A stretch of 27,480 nt of DNA. Origin: an uncultured Veillonella sp. Lineage in GTDB: Bacteria; Bacillota; Negativicutes; Veillonellales; Veillonellaceae. This document shows positions 1 to 8,083 of the stretch, one piece after another. The stretch's first letter is position 1; each line of letters begins with the position of its first letter. The stretch is taken from positions 1-27,480 of the forward strand of contig CAAEOZ010000040.1 of the NCBI GenBank assembly GCA_900757715.1. The letters are read 5' to 3'. The notes beneath the pieces were generated by a model that did no database searches, was not told where the DNA came from, and worked only from the letters and a program-made list of their open reading frames with translations. The translations under genes and the position numbers were made by a program.

Positions 1-1
1 C

Positions 2-250
2 CTTGCAGATGCTATGAATTCGTTCACAACACACTGTATCGACGGTGTAGAATTCGTACCTGAAAAACTCAACTTCTTCGTAGAACAATCCCTCATGATT
101 GCTACATCCTTAACACCATATATCGGCTACGATAAGAGCGCTAAGGTGGTAAAAGAAGCGTACAAACGCGGTTGCTCTATTAAAGAAATCATCTTGGAAG
201 AAAAACTAATGACCGAAGACGAATTTGCTGAAGCAGTTCGCATGAAATAA
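2..250 (+). CDS. fumC: Fumarase/aspartase superfamily enzyme, C-terminal fragment (probably class II fumarate hydratase)
   Basis: Only the last 82 codons are present; the reading frame is open to the left edge. The visible part begins LADAMNSFTTHC and continues SLMIATSLTPYIGYDKSAK, which matches the C-terminal domain of class II fumarase (family pattern LADA..SF..HC and SLM..T.L...IGYDKAA). This superfamily eliminates water or ammonia from malate, aspartate or argininosuccinate to give fumarate. The final stretch (KEAYKRG.SIKEIILEEKLMTEDEF) is also close to aspartate ammonia-lyase, and the catalytic SS loop lies outside the window, so fumarase is preferred over aspartase but not proven. A fumarase would suit an organism with a reductive C4-dicarboxylate pathway. 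The gene is closed by the hairpin at 307-340. Confidence 0.7.
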   Translation, partial: LADAMNSFTTHCIDGVEFVPEKLNFFVEQSLMIATSLTPYIGYDKSAKVVKEAYKRGCSIKEIILEEKLMTEDEFAEAVRMK

Positions 251-306
251 AATCTCTCTCATCTCTATGACATATCTGTAACATCCTCTCATACCTCAAA
301 TGAACG

Positions 307-340
307 GAAAAAGCCCCGATACATTATGTATCGGGGTTTT
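307..340. terminator. Bidirectional intrinsic terminator between convergent genes
   Basis: The stem CCCCGATACAT (314-324) pairs perfectly with ATGTATCGGGG (326-336). It is flanked by an A-run on the left and TTTT on the right, so it has a U-tail in both directions. It sits between the fumarase-family gene (plus) and the metallophosphoesterase (minus) and can serve both. Confidence 0.9.
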
Positions 341-347
341 CTAGTTA

Positions 348-1529
348 TTACGCCACTCCATCAAAGAATGTAATGACTGTAATTTCTCGTGGACAGTTGA
401 TCCGAATTGGGAACCAGTGTCCTGTGCCATTATTAACGTAGCACACGCTTTGTTCTTCTACATAGCGACCTTTTGTATATGGTGTGCCCGTTGGTACTAA
501 GGACATGCCCATGAATACGATTTGACCTCCGTGTGTATGACCAGATAGAGTCAATGGAATTTTACGTTCAATAGATTCTTCGAAGAATTCAGGGTGATGC
601 GCCAATAGAATAACAAAAGCATAGTCCGGAATTCCGGACAAAGCTTTGTTAATCATCGCTTCTCGGTTATCCTTTTTACGATCGTTATCGTACGCAACGC
701 CCGCAATATATACAGGTTGTTTGCCACCCATGATTTGGATATTACTATTCACGAGAATATTCATAGGTGTATTTCGTTTAAGTGAATCCAGTACTTTATT
801 TACATCGTGATGATACTCGTGATTTCCCAAGATAAAGTCAACGCCATCTGGGATTTGTTTTGCAAAGGTTGTTAGTCTTTCACAGACTTGCGGCAACCAT
901 GCAAGCTTATCAATGAGGTCACCAGTGATAACAACGCGATTAGGCTTTTGTAAAAGCGCTAATTTCAGGATTTCATCAAAGTCATCTAAGTCGATACTCG
1001 GTCCTATATGAATATCACTAAGTTGTACAATTTTATAGTTTTTCAACCCAGGTGGTAGGTTCGTGTAGCCAAAGCTTTCATGAGTTACCACTACCTCTTG
1101 TTGACCCGCAAAGGCAGCATAGCTAGAGCCACCGATAGTAGCCAACGGCACTATAGTTGCAGCAGTTCTAAAGAAGGCGCGACGCCCCGTTCTATTTTCC
1201 TCTGGTGTTTTGTCCCAAATCTTATTGATTGTCCAATATAATAGACTAAGTATGATAAATACAGGAATCGCTAGAAATACGCCAAAGAGGAACCCATAGC
1301 TTTCGGTACGGAACATATTCATCAAAGGATAGTACATCGTACCATATAAATCCACTTGATTGAGTATATAGTATCGGATAGCAGCAAACCACGCACCGAT
1401 AATGATTATATAGCCCACCCAGGCAGGCCATTTCTTTTTAGGCTTCCACAAGTTGAGGAATAGAGCCCAAAATCCTACCAACCCTATTACGAGGATGGCA
1501 GAAAAAATGATATTAAATAGAATTCTCAT
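348..1529 (-). CDS. Membrane-anchored metallophosphoesterase
   Basis: 393 aa. The N-terminal third is membrane: hydrophobic segments at about residues 4-28, 34-56 and 78-101, then a hydrophobic stretch after RRAFFR (116-121) that resembles a Tat-type or anchoring signal. The phosphoesterase domain (about 165-390) carries all metal-binding blocks of the calcineurin-like family: SDIH (D172, H174), GDLID (D204), GNHE (235-238), H311 and GHTHGGQ (330-336). This matches the YkuE/YaeI type of membrane-associated phosphoesterases, where some members act on UDP-sugar lipids; the substrate cannot be read here. The start is supported by an AGGAGC-type site upstream. It lies 16 nt after mutY on the same strand and is probably co-transcribed with it. 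Confidence 0.9.
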   Translation of the reverse strand: MRILFNIIFSAILVIGLVGFWALFLNLWKPKKKWPAWVGYIIIIGAWFAAIRYYILNQVDLYGTMYYPLMNMFRTESYGFLFGVFLAIPVFIILSLLYWTINKIWDKTPEENRTGRRAFFRTAATIVPLATIGGSSYAAFAGQQEVVVTHESFGYTNLPPGLKNYKIVQLSDIHIGPSIDLDDFDEILKLALLQKPNRVVITGDLIDKLAWLPQVCERLTTFAKQIPDGVDFILGNHEYHHDVNKVLDSLKRNTPMNILVNSNIQIMGGKQPVYIAGVAYDNDRKKDNREAMINKALSGIPDYAFVILLAHHPEFFEESIERKIPLTLSGHTHGGQIVFMGMSLVPTGTPYTKGRYVEEQSVCYVNNGTGHWFPIRINCPREITVITFFDGVA

Positions 1530-1545
1530 TCATTGCTCCTACAAA

Positions 1546-2643
1546 TTACTTTGCAATTTCCGTCAATTTACCATGAGGCCCCGCCCAAGCATAGTCGGCA
1601 AACTCATCGCGCTTGATGAGCATCCAATCCTTTGGCAATTGAGTACGGATATCTGCAATCGATATATTGTTAGCGTCCACTGCGTACGTTAAGTCGCCAC
1701 GAAATGCTTTCATAAACCATTTTCGATGAGAGAAAATATGTGTTATCTCTTTTACAAGCACTGGTTGTAAGGATAGGTCAAAGCCAAGGGGCTTAACTAA
1801 TTCCTCGAGACCTCGTTCTCCTTCGTCAAAGGCCGATACCATTTCTACAGTTGGAAACTCCCACATGGACCGTAAAAGCCCACGATTTGGGCGTTTATGC
1901 AGCAAGTAATAATCTCCATATTGCAAGATACCTACAAACAGAGGCACCTCTACTACCTTTGTTTTCTTGATGCGTACTGGTAGTTTATCTGTATCCTCAT
2001 GTTGATAAGCAGCGCACATATTTACAATAGGGCACTCTCCACAGCGTGGAGCCTTTGGAATACATACGGCAGAACCAAAGTCCATCAAGGCTTGGTTAAA
2101 ATCACCAGGTCGATCATGAGGCAAGGTCTCCTCCACGATGGCTGTAATAGTCTTTTTACCCTTAGTGCTTAAAATATCGTCAAAGATGCGATATAGACGA
2201 GCATAGATGCGCAATACATTGCCATCTACAGCCGCTTCTGGTTCGTTGTACGCCATAGATAGTACGGCCCCAGCCGTATAAGAACCTACGCCCTTTAGGG
2301 ACTCCATTGTCTTACGATCGTGAGGCACGATACCGCCGTAATTTTCAACTACGTCCTTTACACCGAGGCGCAAGTTACGAGCACGGCTGTAATAACCGAG
2401 CCCTTGCCAAGCATGAACCACCTCATCTTCGGAAGCCTTTGCCAAATCTTCTAAAGTTGGAAATAGACGCATCCAGTTGTCGTAATAAGGCTTCATCGCC
2501 TCAATGCGCGTCTGCTGGCTCATCACCTCGGAAACCCAAATCTTATAAGGGTCCCCACAATCGCGCCACGGCAACTCCCGTTTATGCACATCATACCACG
2601 CCAATAGCTGTGGCACCCACTTTGGGTTCTTTTTATCAGTCAT
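1546..2643 (-). CDS. mutY: A/G-specific adenine DNA glycosylase MutY
   Basis: 365 aa, normal length. MutY removes adenine paired with 8-oxoguanine and starts base-excision repair. Visible marks: catalytic Glu39 in WVSEVMSQQT; helix-hairpin-helix LKGVGSYTAGA (116-126); catalytic Asp140 in AAVDGNVLR; a [4Fe-4S] loop with Cys194, Cys201, Cys204 and Cys210 (C-x6-C-x2-C-x5-C); and a C-terminal Nudix-like domain (about 225-350) for 8-oxoG recognition, including the FSHRKW element. It is the upstream gene of a likely pair with the metallophosphoesterase. The MTH1-like Nudix hydrolase lies upstream on the same strand, so the two guanine-oxidation defence functions are neighbours. A GAGG site precedes the ATG. 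Confidence 0.97.
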   Translation of the reverse strand: MTDKKNPKWVPQLLAWYDVHKRELPWRDCGDPYKIWVSEVMSQQTRIEAMKPYYDNWMRLFPTLEDLAKASEDEVVHAWQGLGYYSRARNLRLGVKDVVENYGGIVPHDRKTMESLKGVGSYTAGAVLSMAYNEPEAAVDGNVLRIYARLYRIFDDILSTKGKKTITAIVEETLPHDRPGDFNQALMDFGSAVCIPKAPRCGECPIVNMCAAYQHEDTDKLPVRIKKTKVVEVPLFVGILQYGDYYLLHKRPNRGLLRSMWEFPTVEMVSAFDEGERGLEELVKPLGFDLSLQPVLVKEITHIFSHRKWFMKAFRGDLTYAVDANNISIADIRTQLPKDWMLIKRDEFADYAWAGPHGKLTEIAK

Positions 2644-2846
2644 ATTACCTCAAAATAGTATAAATTATGGAGCATATTACCACTCTCATGGTCATATAGC
2701 CCCTTTTTACATTTTAAAATCCACCAAACCATCATTTTGATGTTAGTAAATTTATGTTAATAATTAAATAGGTATACACCAAAATTCGTCGGCATAGTAT
2801 AAAAACTCGCTATATTCGACAATATAACGCAAATAATCTATACGTA

Positions 2847-3368
2847 TCAGCCGTTAATATACAGATCAATGCGTGCCAAGTGTTCGCTTTCAAGAACAGT
2901 ATCAACAGTGGTCAAATCCATCTTGTCCACCATGTTATTATCTCGGCCGAACACAATAGGTCCTTTTAATTTCTTTCCTTCTAACAACATCGGCAACCAT
3001 CTACGGTCACCATCCCACATATGTTCGTAAGGAATTTGATTCGGTTCTAGCCAATGAGGCTCCATTTCGTCTGTTTCCTCTACAGTACCTGTGAAAGTAC
3101 GCAAGAAATACACATAGCTTACGTGCGTTAAGCTCTCATCAAAAGGAAATTGAAAATCAAAAACCGCTACACATTCTAAGTCTTCCGGTCGCCCTTGAAG
3201 GCCAGATTCCTCGAATAATTCGCGAATGGCACACTCTCGGAAGCTTTCACCATTATCTAGTTTACCCCCGAAACCATTATATTTATCAGCCCCAAAACCA
3301 CGCTTCTTACGCCCTAGTAATATACGATTTTGTTCATCAATGGGAAATACTAGTGTCGTCGGTTTCAT
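2847..3368 (-). CDS. MTH1-like Nudix hydrolase (probable oxidised purine nucleoside triphosphatase)
   Basis: 173 aa. It holds a complete Nudix box GX5EX7REUXEEXGU from Gly35 to Leu57 (GGKLDNGE...RELFEESGL), which binds the metal and splits X-linked nucleoside diphosphates. Beyond the box it resembles mammalian MTH1/NUDT1 more than bacterial MutT: KKRGFGADKYNGFGGK, then ETDEMEPHWLEPNQIPYEHMWDGD and W-LPMLLEGKK. Asn31 aligns with the nucleotide-binding Asn of MTH1. The MTH1 pair Asp119-Asp120 appears as Gly120-Asp121, so one base-reading Asp is replaced. It likely cleans the pool of 8-oxo-dGTP or 2-hydroxy-dATP, consistent with mutY next door. A strong AAGGAGG site precedes the ATG. The substrate is inferred. 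Confidence 0.9.
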   Translation of the reverse strand: MKPTTLVFPIDEQNRILLGRKKRGFGADKYNGFGGKLDNGESFRECAIRELFEESGLQGRPEDLECVAVFDFQFPFDESLTHVSYVYFLRTFTGTVEETDEMEPHWLEPNQIPYEHMWDGDRRWLPMLLEGKKLKGPIVFGRDNNMVDKMDLTTVDTVLESEHLARIDLYING

Positions 3369-3485
3369 GGGACCTCCTTAGTCATAAAAATAACACTCTA
3401 TTATTATACCATTATTTTATGTACGAATGCCTTAGTTGTGGTATGATTAAGAATATAGATTTTCTTGCAAGGAAGGAGGCACTAG

Positions 3486-4259
3486 ATGAACAAACCACTT
3501 AGATTTAATATCGAATTAGGGCGCACAAAGCCCGTCAATATTCGCAATGAACAAGTGTGTTGTCCCTTCTGTGATCGTTCCAAATTAACAGATATCCTAG
3601 ATACGTCAGGTCATATTATATGGCTCATGAACAAATATCCAGTCTTAGAAAAAACTTGGCCTACCGTTATTATTGAAACGGAAACTGACGAAGGCGAGTT
3701 TTCTACCTTACCTGCGGACGAAGCGGCTCACATTCTCCAGTTTGGTCTCGATAAGTGGCGCGAAACTCGTCAGCGTAAAGAGTTTAAATCCGTACTCTTC
3801 TTCAAGAATTACGGCTATATGTCCGGCGGTTCTATTCGCCATCCACACAGCCAAATTATAGGCCTTGAGAATTACGATTATCACAAAGATATTACGGTTC
3901 AAAATATGGAGGGCTGGCTCTTACACGAGGATCAGGATGTGCGTATCACCTTGTCCACCCATCCAATTATCGGGTTCTTTGAGTACAATATTCGCTTCAA
4001 ACCAGATGCGCCAGTTCGTGCTGTAGCCCTTCGACTACAGCAAATTTTGCGCTATGTATTGCACAGTGTAGCCAACTTTAGCCAGTCTTATAATTATTTC
4101 GTATACAATCTTGAGGACGGCTATGATTACATCAAGGTAGTAGCTCGTTATGTAACGACGCCCCTCTATGTGGGCTACAAGATTCCTCAAACTTGCGATG
4201 AGGAACGAGCTGCAAAAATCATGCACGATATTACACCGTACTTCCATGCAACAAAATAG
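3486..4259 (+). CDS. DUF4931-family, galactose-1-phosphate uridylyltransferase-like (HIT fold) protein
   Basis: 257 aa. The N-terminal CCPFC (Cys26, Cys29) resembles the zinc-binding CxxC of GalT-type proteins. HPHSQ (119-123) matches the HPHxQ active-site motif of nucleotidyl transferases and HIT hydrolases, where the central His attacks the alpha phosphate. The flanking text (SVLFFKNYGYMSGGSIRHPHSQ) is typical of the DUF4931/GalT-like group found in Firmicutes. A nucleotide-linked transferase or hydrolase role is inferred; the true substrate is unknown. An AAGGAGG site lies 6 nt before the ATG. It heads a plus-strand cluster with a metallophosphoesterase and a small protein. The stop codon lies within an 11-nt direct repeat (AATAGTTCTGA at 4255-4265 and 4271-4281). 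Confidence 0.8.
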   Translation: MNKPLRFNIELGRTKPVNIRNEQVCCPFCDRSKLTDILDTSGHIIWLMNKYPVLEKTWPTVIIETETDEGEFSTLPADEAAHILQFGLDKWRETRQRKEFKSVLFFKNYGYMSGGSIRHPHSQIIGLENYDYHKDITVQNMEGWLLHEDQDVRITLSTHPIIGFFEYNIRFKPDAPVRAVALRLQQILRYVLHSVANFSQSYNYFVYNLEDGYDYIKVVARYVTTPLYVGYKIPQTCDEERAAKIMHDITPYFHATK

Positions 4260-4338
4260 TTCTGAATATAAATAGTTCTGACCACATATAATTTTGAACA
4301 TATATGATTATAATCATACATAATTTGAAAGGATTTTT

Positions 4339-5106
4339 ATGAAAGTATTTGCCATCGGCGACCTCCATCTATCTGGCAATCCTCCCACAAAGCCGATGGA
4401 TATTTTTGGCCCTCACTGGAATGATCACTGGGCCCGCATCAAAGAGCATTGGAATGCCAATGTAACAGATGAAGACATCGTTTTTCTCGTAGGTGATATT
4501 AGCTGGGCTCTCCGCCTCGAAGACGCTGCTTATGATTTACAAGAAATCGCATCCATGCCTGGTAAAAAATATATGATTCGCGGCAATCATGATTATTGGT
4601 GGGCATCAGCAAACAAGATGCACAATCTCATGGGTGATGCTATTACCTTTATACAAGGTCACGGCACCGCGGAGCTCATCCAAACCGAAGAAGGCCCTCG
4701 CCTTATTGCATTCGGTGGAACACGCGCCTATCTCTGTCCTGGAGACTCACACTTTTCACCAGAAACGGATCAATCCATTTACGAAAGAGAATTGATGCGT
4801 ACCGAAGCAGCACTACAGGAAATGGATAAGGCAACGGCCTATTTATCATCAACATCTGATTTAAGTATAGATATAGAAAATATTCCTGTAACAAAATTAT
4901 TATTACTACACTATCCTCCATTCAACGAGTCCAACGCACCTTCGGGCTTTACGGATCTCATGGAGCAATATAACGTAGATATCTGCATTTTTGGCCACTT
5001 ACACGATCAAATTTCTTTTAACCGGATTCCAAAGGAATTTGGTATGACAAAACTAGAATTGGTATCTGCAGACTATCTAGATTTTAAGCTAAAGCAAATT
5101 ATCTAA
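4339..5106 (+). CDS. Cytosolic metallophosphoesterase
   Basis: 255 aa with no signal peptide or membrane segment. It has the full calcineurin-like metal set: GDLH (D8, H10), GDIS (D53), GNHD (82-85), H191 in LLLLHYPPF and GHLH (219-222). This fits the group of predicted phosphohydrolases common in Firmicutes; a nucleotide or phospho-metabolite substrate is possible but not shown. It starts 79 nt after the DUF4931 gene and is followed after 9 nt by the small gene at 5116. A GAAAGGA site precedes the ATG. It is unrelated in architecture to the membrane-bound phosphoesterase at 348-1529. Confidence 0.88.
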   Translation: MKVFAIGDLHLSGNPPTKPMDIFGPHWNDHWARIKEHWNANVTDEDIVFLVGDISWALRLEDAAYDLQEIASMPGKKYMIRGNHDYWWASANKMHNLMGDAITFIQGHGTAELIQTEEGPRLIAFGGTRAYLCPGDSHFSPETDQSIYERELMRTEAALQEMDKATAYLSSTSDLSIDIENIPVTKLLLLHYPPFNESNAPSGFTDLMEQYNVDICIFGHLHDQISFNRIPKEFGMTKLELVSADYLDFKLKQII

Positions 5107-5115
5107 GGAGAGACC

Positions 5116-5346
5116 ATGAGTCGCATTCATAAAGAACATTTACAAGCTGGCTATATCTTTGGTGACAATGTTAACCAAGAATATATTTACTTGCCTTCTG
5201 GTGAGGTAGGCACGGAGCATCCGTTAGCAGTCCTAGAAACACCAACGAAGCGCGAAGATATCACATTGGACGAAGCAGTCCATATGATTGATACCCTAAC
5301 GCTAAAACGTTGTAGCCACCCTACACTAGGCAAAAAATCATTTTAA
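5116..5346 (+). CDS. Small conserved-looking hypothetical protein
   Basis: 76 aa, not recognised. It begins 9 nt after the metallophosphoesterase stop behind a clear AAGGAGAGACC ribosome binding site, which is the main reason to accept it. The protein is soluble and mixed in charge, with TPTKREDITLDEAVHMIDTL in the middle, a segment likely to be helical. It has no cysteine pair, signal peptide or membrane segment. The position suggests translational coupling to the phosphoesterase and perhaps a role with it. Transcription would end at the hairpin at 5481-5516. Confidence 0.7.
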   Translation: MSRIHKEHLQAGYIFGDNVNQEYIYLPSGEVGTEHPLAVLETPTKREDITLDEAVHMIDTLTLKRCSHPTLGKKSF

Positions 5347-5388
5347 TAACGCCATCAATAATGTAATTAATTGAACAAAATAATAAAA

Positions 5389-5476
5389 TAGCGGATAGTT
5401 GACTATAATCTGCACTCCAGAAAAGGAACATAATTTCTGATTTCTGAAAGTACAGATTATAGTCAACTATCCGCTA
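5389..5476. repeat. 88-bp inverted-repeat element with perfect 24-bp arms, TA at both ends (MITE-like)
   Basis: The left arm 5389-5412 (starts TAGCGGATAGTTGAC) and right arm 5453-5476 (ends CAACTATCCGCTA) are exact reverse complements over 24 bp. Pairing continues inward with short mismatches: A-C-T 5414-5416 with 5449-5451, and CAGAAA 5418-5423 with TTTCTG 5441-5446. The outermost dinucleotide at each end is TA, which fits a TA target duplication around 22-bp terminal repeats, as in IS630/Tc1-type miniature elements. There is no T-tail, so a plain terminator is less likely, and a separate proper terminator follows at once. Mobility is inferred. Confidence 0.75.
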
Positions 5477-5480
5477 GATG

Positions 5481-5516
5481 AAAAGAGGCTGTTTATCACA
5501 GCCTCTTTTGTTTTTT
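5481..5516. terminator. Intrinsic terminator between convergent genes
   Basis: Stem AAAAGAGGCTG (5481-5491) with CAGCCTCTTTT (5499-5509), loop TTTATCA, followed by G and a run of six T. It ends the plus-strand cluster 3486-5346. The stem itself supplies TTTT in the minus direction, so it may also serve the adhesin gene. Confidence 0.9.
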
Positions 5517-5584
5517 CTTTAGTTTATAAAAGAACTTTTTTGTTGTCTTCCTTTTAGTTTAAAAGGTTATTTCAAGACAAGTAA

Positions 5585-8083
5585 TTACTTCGCATTACTC
5601 TCGATATGACTGCCGTAAACATCTCTGTAATCATTAGTTTGCTTATTGTCTTTATTGTTTACACGAAGTCGTTCTACCTTATGACGGTCATTGTCTTTAC
5701 CCGAGATTCGATCTACACGAGTGCGATCCAAGTCACGAAGACGAGCCAATTCAGGATTAAATTCGTTAATTGCACGTCCCATTTTGCCATCAATTGGAGC
5801 ACCCAATTGTAAAGCACGGTAAATAATCGCAGCATATTCATAACGAGTCATTGCGCGATCGCCTTTAAATTCGCCATCAGGATAGCCTTCAACAAGACCT
5901 TTATCAGCCAAGTCTTTTACATATTCATAAGCCCAGTGATTAGCTGGTACATCAGGGAAGTTCACATCTTTCATTTCATACTGAGGAGCCATTCCCATGG
6001 ATGCCTTCATTTGTTGAATCTCTACATTTTGGGCTTTTACAATGGCCTTTAAGTCTTGAACCTCTTTAGCCAAAGCTACTCTAGATGTAGATACACCATT
6101 TTTTTGACCTAATTTCAATGAAACGCCGGCATTGACCATGTTTTCACCGTTACCCATGGATCCAGCTACGCTGAACATAGTGTCTTCATTTGGTCTGTAG
6201 AAAGCACCTAATGCCATCGCATTTTCACCGGCATAGTTACCGTAACCAGCCGCAAAATTCCATTTATCATCAGGATCAAAATCCAATGGATGAATAGCCG
6301 CTAATGCAGCCGCACCAGCACCAACTTTTCCTATTTTGCTATTTAATAGGTTCACACCATTACTAATACCGCTAGTAGCTTGATACAATTGGCTACCGTT
6401 AACGGCATCTTTAGATGTAGCGGATACTTCACCATCGGCTACATTAGTGATTTTATTGCCACCATTATTTAGACCTTTATTGTCCAAAGAAACATTACCA
6501 AATTTAACTTTATCTACAGATACTTTGTAATCAGTACCACCAGCAGCATTTGTGCTTGTAGTTACAGTTACATTATTACCTGCAGAAATGCTAGTATGTT
6601 TTTTAGCTTCTTTTAATGCTTCTGTGGCTAAAGTCTTATTATATTCAATACGACGTTCATGACTTTCGATACGCTCACTATGATTTTCAATTCGAGCATC
6701 ATGATTATCTACACGATTATCTAAATAATCTAAACGCTTATCTTGATTGTCAATACGTTTTTCTTGATTATTCATACGTTCAGTTTGATTTTTTAATTGA
6801 ATGTCATGATTTTGAATTTGATCTTCATGACGAAGTAAATCAGCATCTTGACGAAGATTTTCTTTAGTTAAACGAGTAATTTGATTATCATGATTTACAA
6901 TTAATTTATTATGTTTTTCTAATTCTTGACTATGTCCATTTAAAATATCTTCATGTTTTTGTAAGACATCTGTATGATCTTTTAATTTTCGTTCATTGTC
7001 GGCAATTTTTTCTTTATTTTTATCGATTTCATTAATATTATTTTGAATTAATGTATTGTGATTATTAAGAATTCCGCCCACTGTATTTGCTACTGCATAT
7101 AATTGACTACCATTTATAGCATCCGTGCTATCAGAAGATACTTTCCCAGATGCTACATTAATCACCTGACGTTCTTTACCAGATGCACCAACACTCGTAA
7201 CGCCGTTACGAGCTGACCCTACCCCAGCAAAGCCGGAATAGTTAATACCATTTATATTAGCTTGTGTTTCTGTTGTGGCAGCTCTATCGGTAGATGCATT
7301 GCCTAAGAGAACACTATTTCCTTGTGTTGACGTCACATTACTGCCCAGTACATATGTATTTGCTTGCGCTACGTTATTTCTAACCCCAAAAGCGCCAGAA
7401 TCAATGCCAGAGACAGAATTACTGCTACCAATTCCAACTCCACCACGTGCAGTAATCGTATTACCTGAACCTAGTGCAACAGCATTTGCAGCACCAGCAT
7501 TAGCATTATTACCTACAGCAGTTGCACTCTCTTCAGCTTTTGCATTATATCCAACAGCTACTGAACGATTTCCCTTTGCTCTAGCATCATTACCATATGC
7601 TGAAGAGAAATTACCAGATGCCTCAGCATTAAAGCCAGTAGCGGTACTTGAAATACCACTAGCCTTTGTGCTATTGCCAACCGCTGTAGAAGCTTCAGCA
7701 GATGCTTTAGCGGATGAACCAAAGGCATTTGAATTACGCCCTGAAGAAACTGATCCATGACCTATTGCAGTAGCATTTTCACCTTCTGCTCGTGCACTCC
7801 GACCAATAGCATTAGTATTATTAGCAGTTGCCTGTGCACTTCGTCCGATAGCTAGTGAAGTCTCACCAGATGCGGTAGAAGACTGTCCTACAGCAGTTGA
7901 ATATGAACCGGATACCGTATTTCTGAAACCTACTGCTAAACTATGGTCACTGGTAACCGTATTTTCATCACCAAAGTGACGTGAATACTCTGTCGGATTT
8001 CCTTGTGCTTCTACATGTAATACAGTTCCCGTACCTAACGCAAGTAGTATTGCCAATGATAATGCAACTTGTTTGCTTTTCAT
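5585..8083 (-). CDS. Trimeric autotransporter adhesin (YadA/Hia type) with C-terminal SLH domain
   Basis: 832 aa. Domains in order: signal peptide 1-27 (cleavage after VEA is likely); YadA-type head of about 14-residue repeats (S.A.G..A.A.G) over 35-270; a neck with DAINGSQLYAVAN (321-333); a long coiled-coil stalk 350-485 in strict heptads; a second neck with DAVNGSQLYQAT (559-570); the four-strand YadA membrane anchor about 584-660; a short coiled coil 664-697; one SLH domain about 707-760 (FPDVPANHWAYEYV...GYPDGEF.GDRAMTRYEYA); and a basic, Asp/Asn-rich tail to 832. Three copies should form one barrel that exports the passenger to the cell surface for adhesion or aggregation. The SLH domain would face the periplasm and could hold peptidoglycan; SLH-bearing autotransporters are known in Veillonella. 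A GGGAGGAATAG site precedes the ATG. This is a single-gene unit. Confidence 0.95.
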   Translation of the reverse strand: MKSKQVALSLAILLALGTGTVLHVEAQGNPTEYSRHFGDENTVTSDHSLAVGFRNTVSGSYSTAVGQSSTASGETSLAIGRSAQATANNTNAIGRSARAEGENATAIGHGSVSSGRNSNAFGSSAKASAEASTAVGNSTKASGISSTATGFNAEASGNFSSAYGNDARAKGNRSVAVGYNAKAEESATAVGNNANAGAANAVALGSGNTITARGGVGIGSSNSVSGIDSGAFGVRNNVAQANTYVLGSNVTSTQGNSVLLGNASTDRAATTETQANINGINYSGFAGVGSARNGVTSVGASGKERQVINVASGKVSSDSTDAINGSQLYAVANTVGGILNNHNTLIQNNINEIDKNKEKIADNERKLKDHTDVLQKHEDILNGHSQELEKHNKLIVNHDNQITRLTKENLRQDADLLRHEDQIQNHDIQLKNQTERMNNQEKRIDNQDKRLDYLDNRVDNHDARIENHSERIESHERRIEYNKTLATEALKEAKKHTSISAGNNVTVTTSTNAAGGTDYKVSVDKVKFGNVSLDNKGLNNGGNKITNVADGEVSATSKDAVNGSQLYQATSGISNGVNLLNSKIGKVGAGAAALAAIHPLDFDPDDKWNFAAGYGNYAGENAMALGAFYRPNEDTMFSVAGSMGNGENMVNAGVSLKLGQKNGVSTSRVALAKEVQDLKAIVKAQNVEIQQMKASMGMAPQYEMKDVNFPDVPANHWAYEYVKDLADKGLVEGYPDGEFKGDRAMTRYEYAAIIYRALQLGAPIDGKMGRAINEFNPELARLRDLDRTRVDRISGKDNDRHKVERLRVNNKDNKQTNDYRDVYGSHIESNAK

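Noticed and set aside
7275..7760. Long plus-strand ORF opposite the adhesin head
   Set aside because: The repeated codons of the YadA head keep the opposite frame open; the product is Ala/Pro/Leu-rich without family features or a ribosome binding site.
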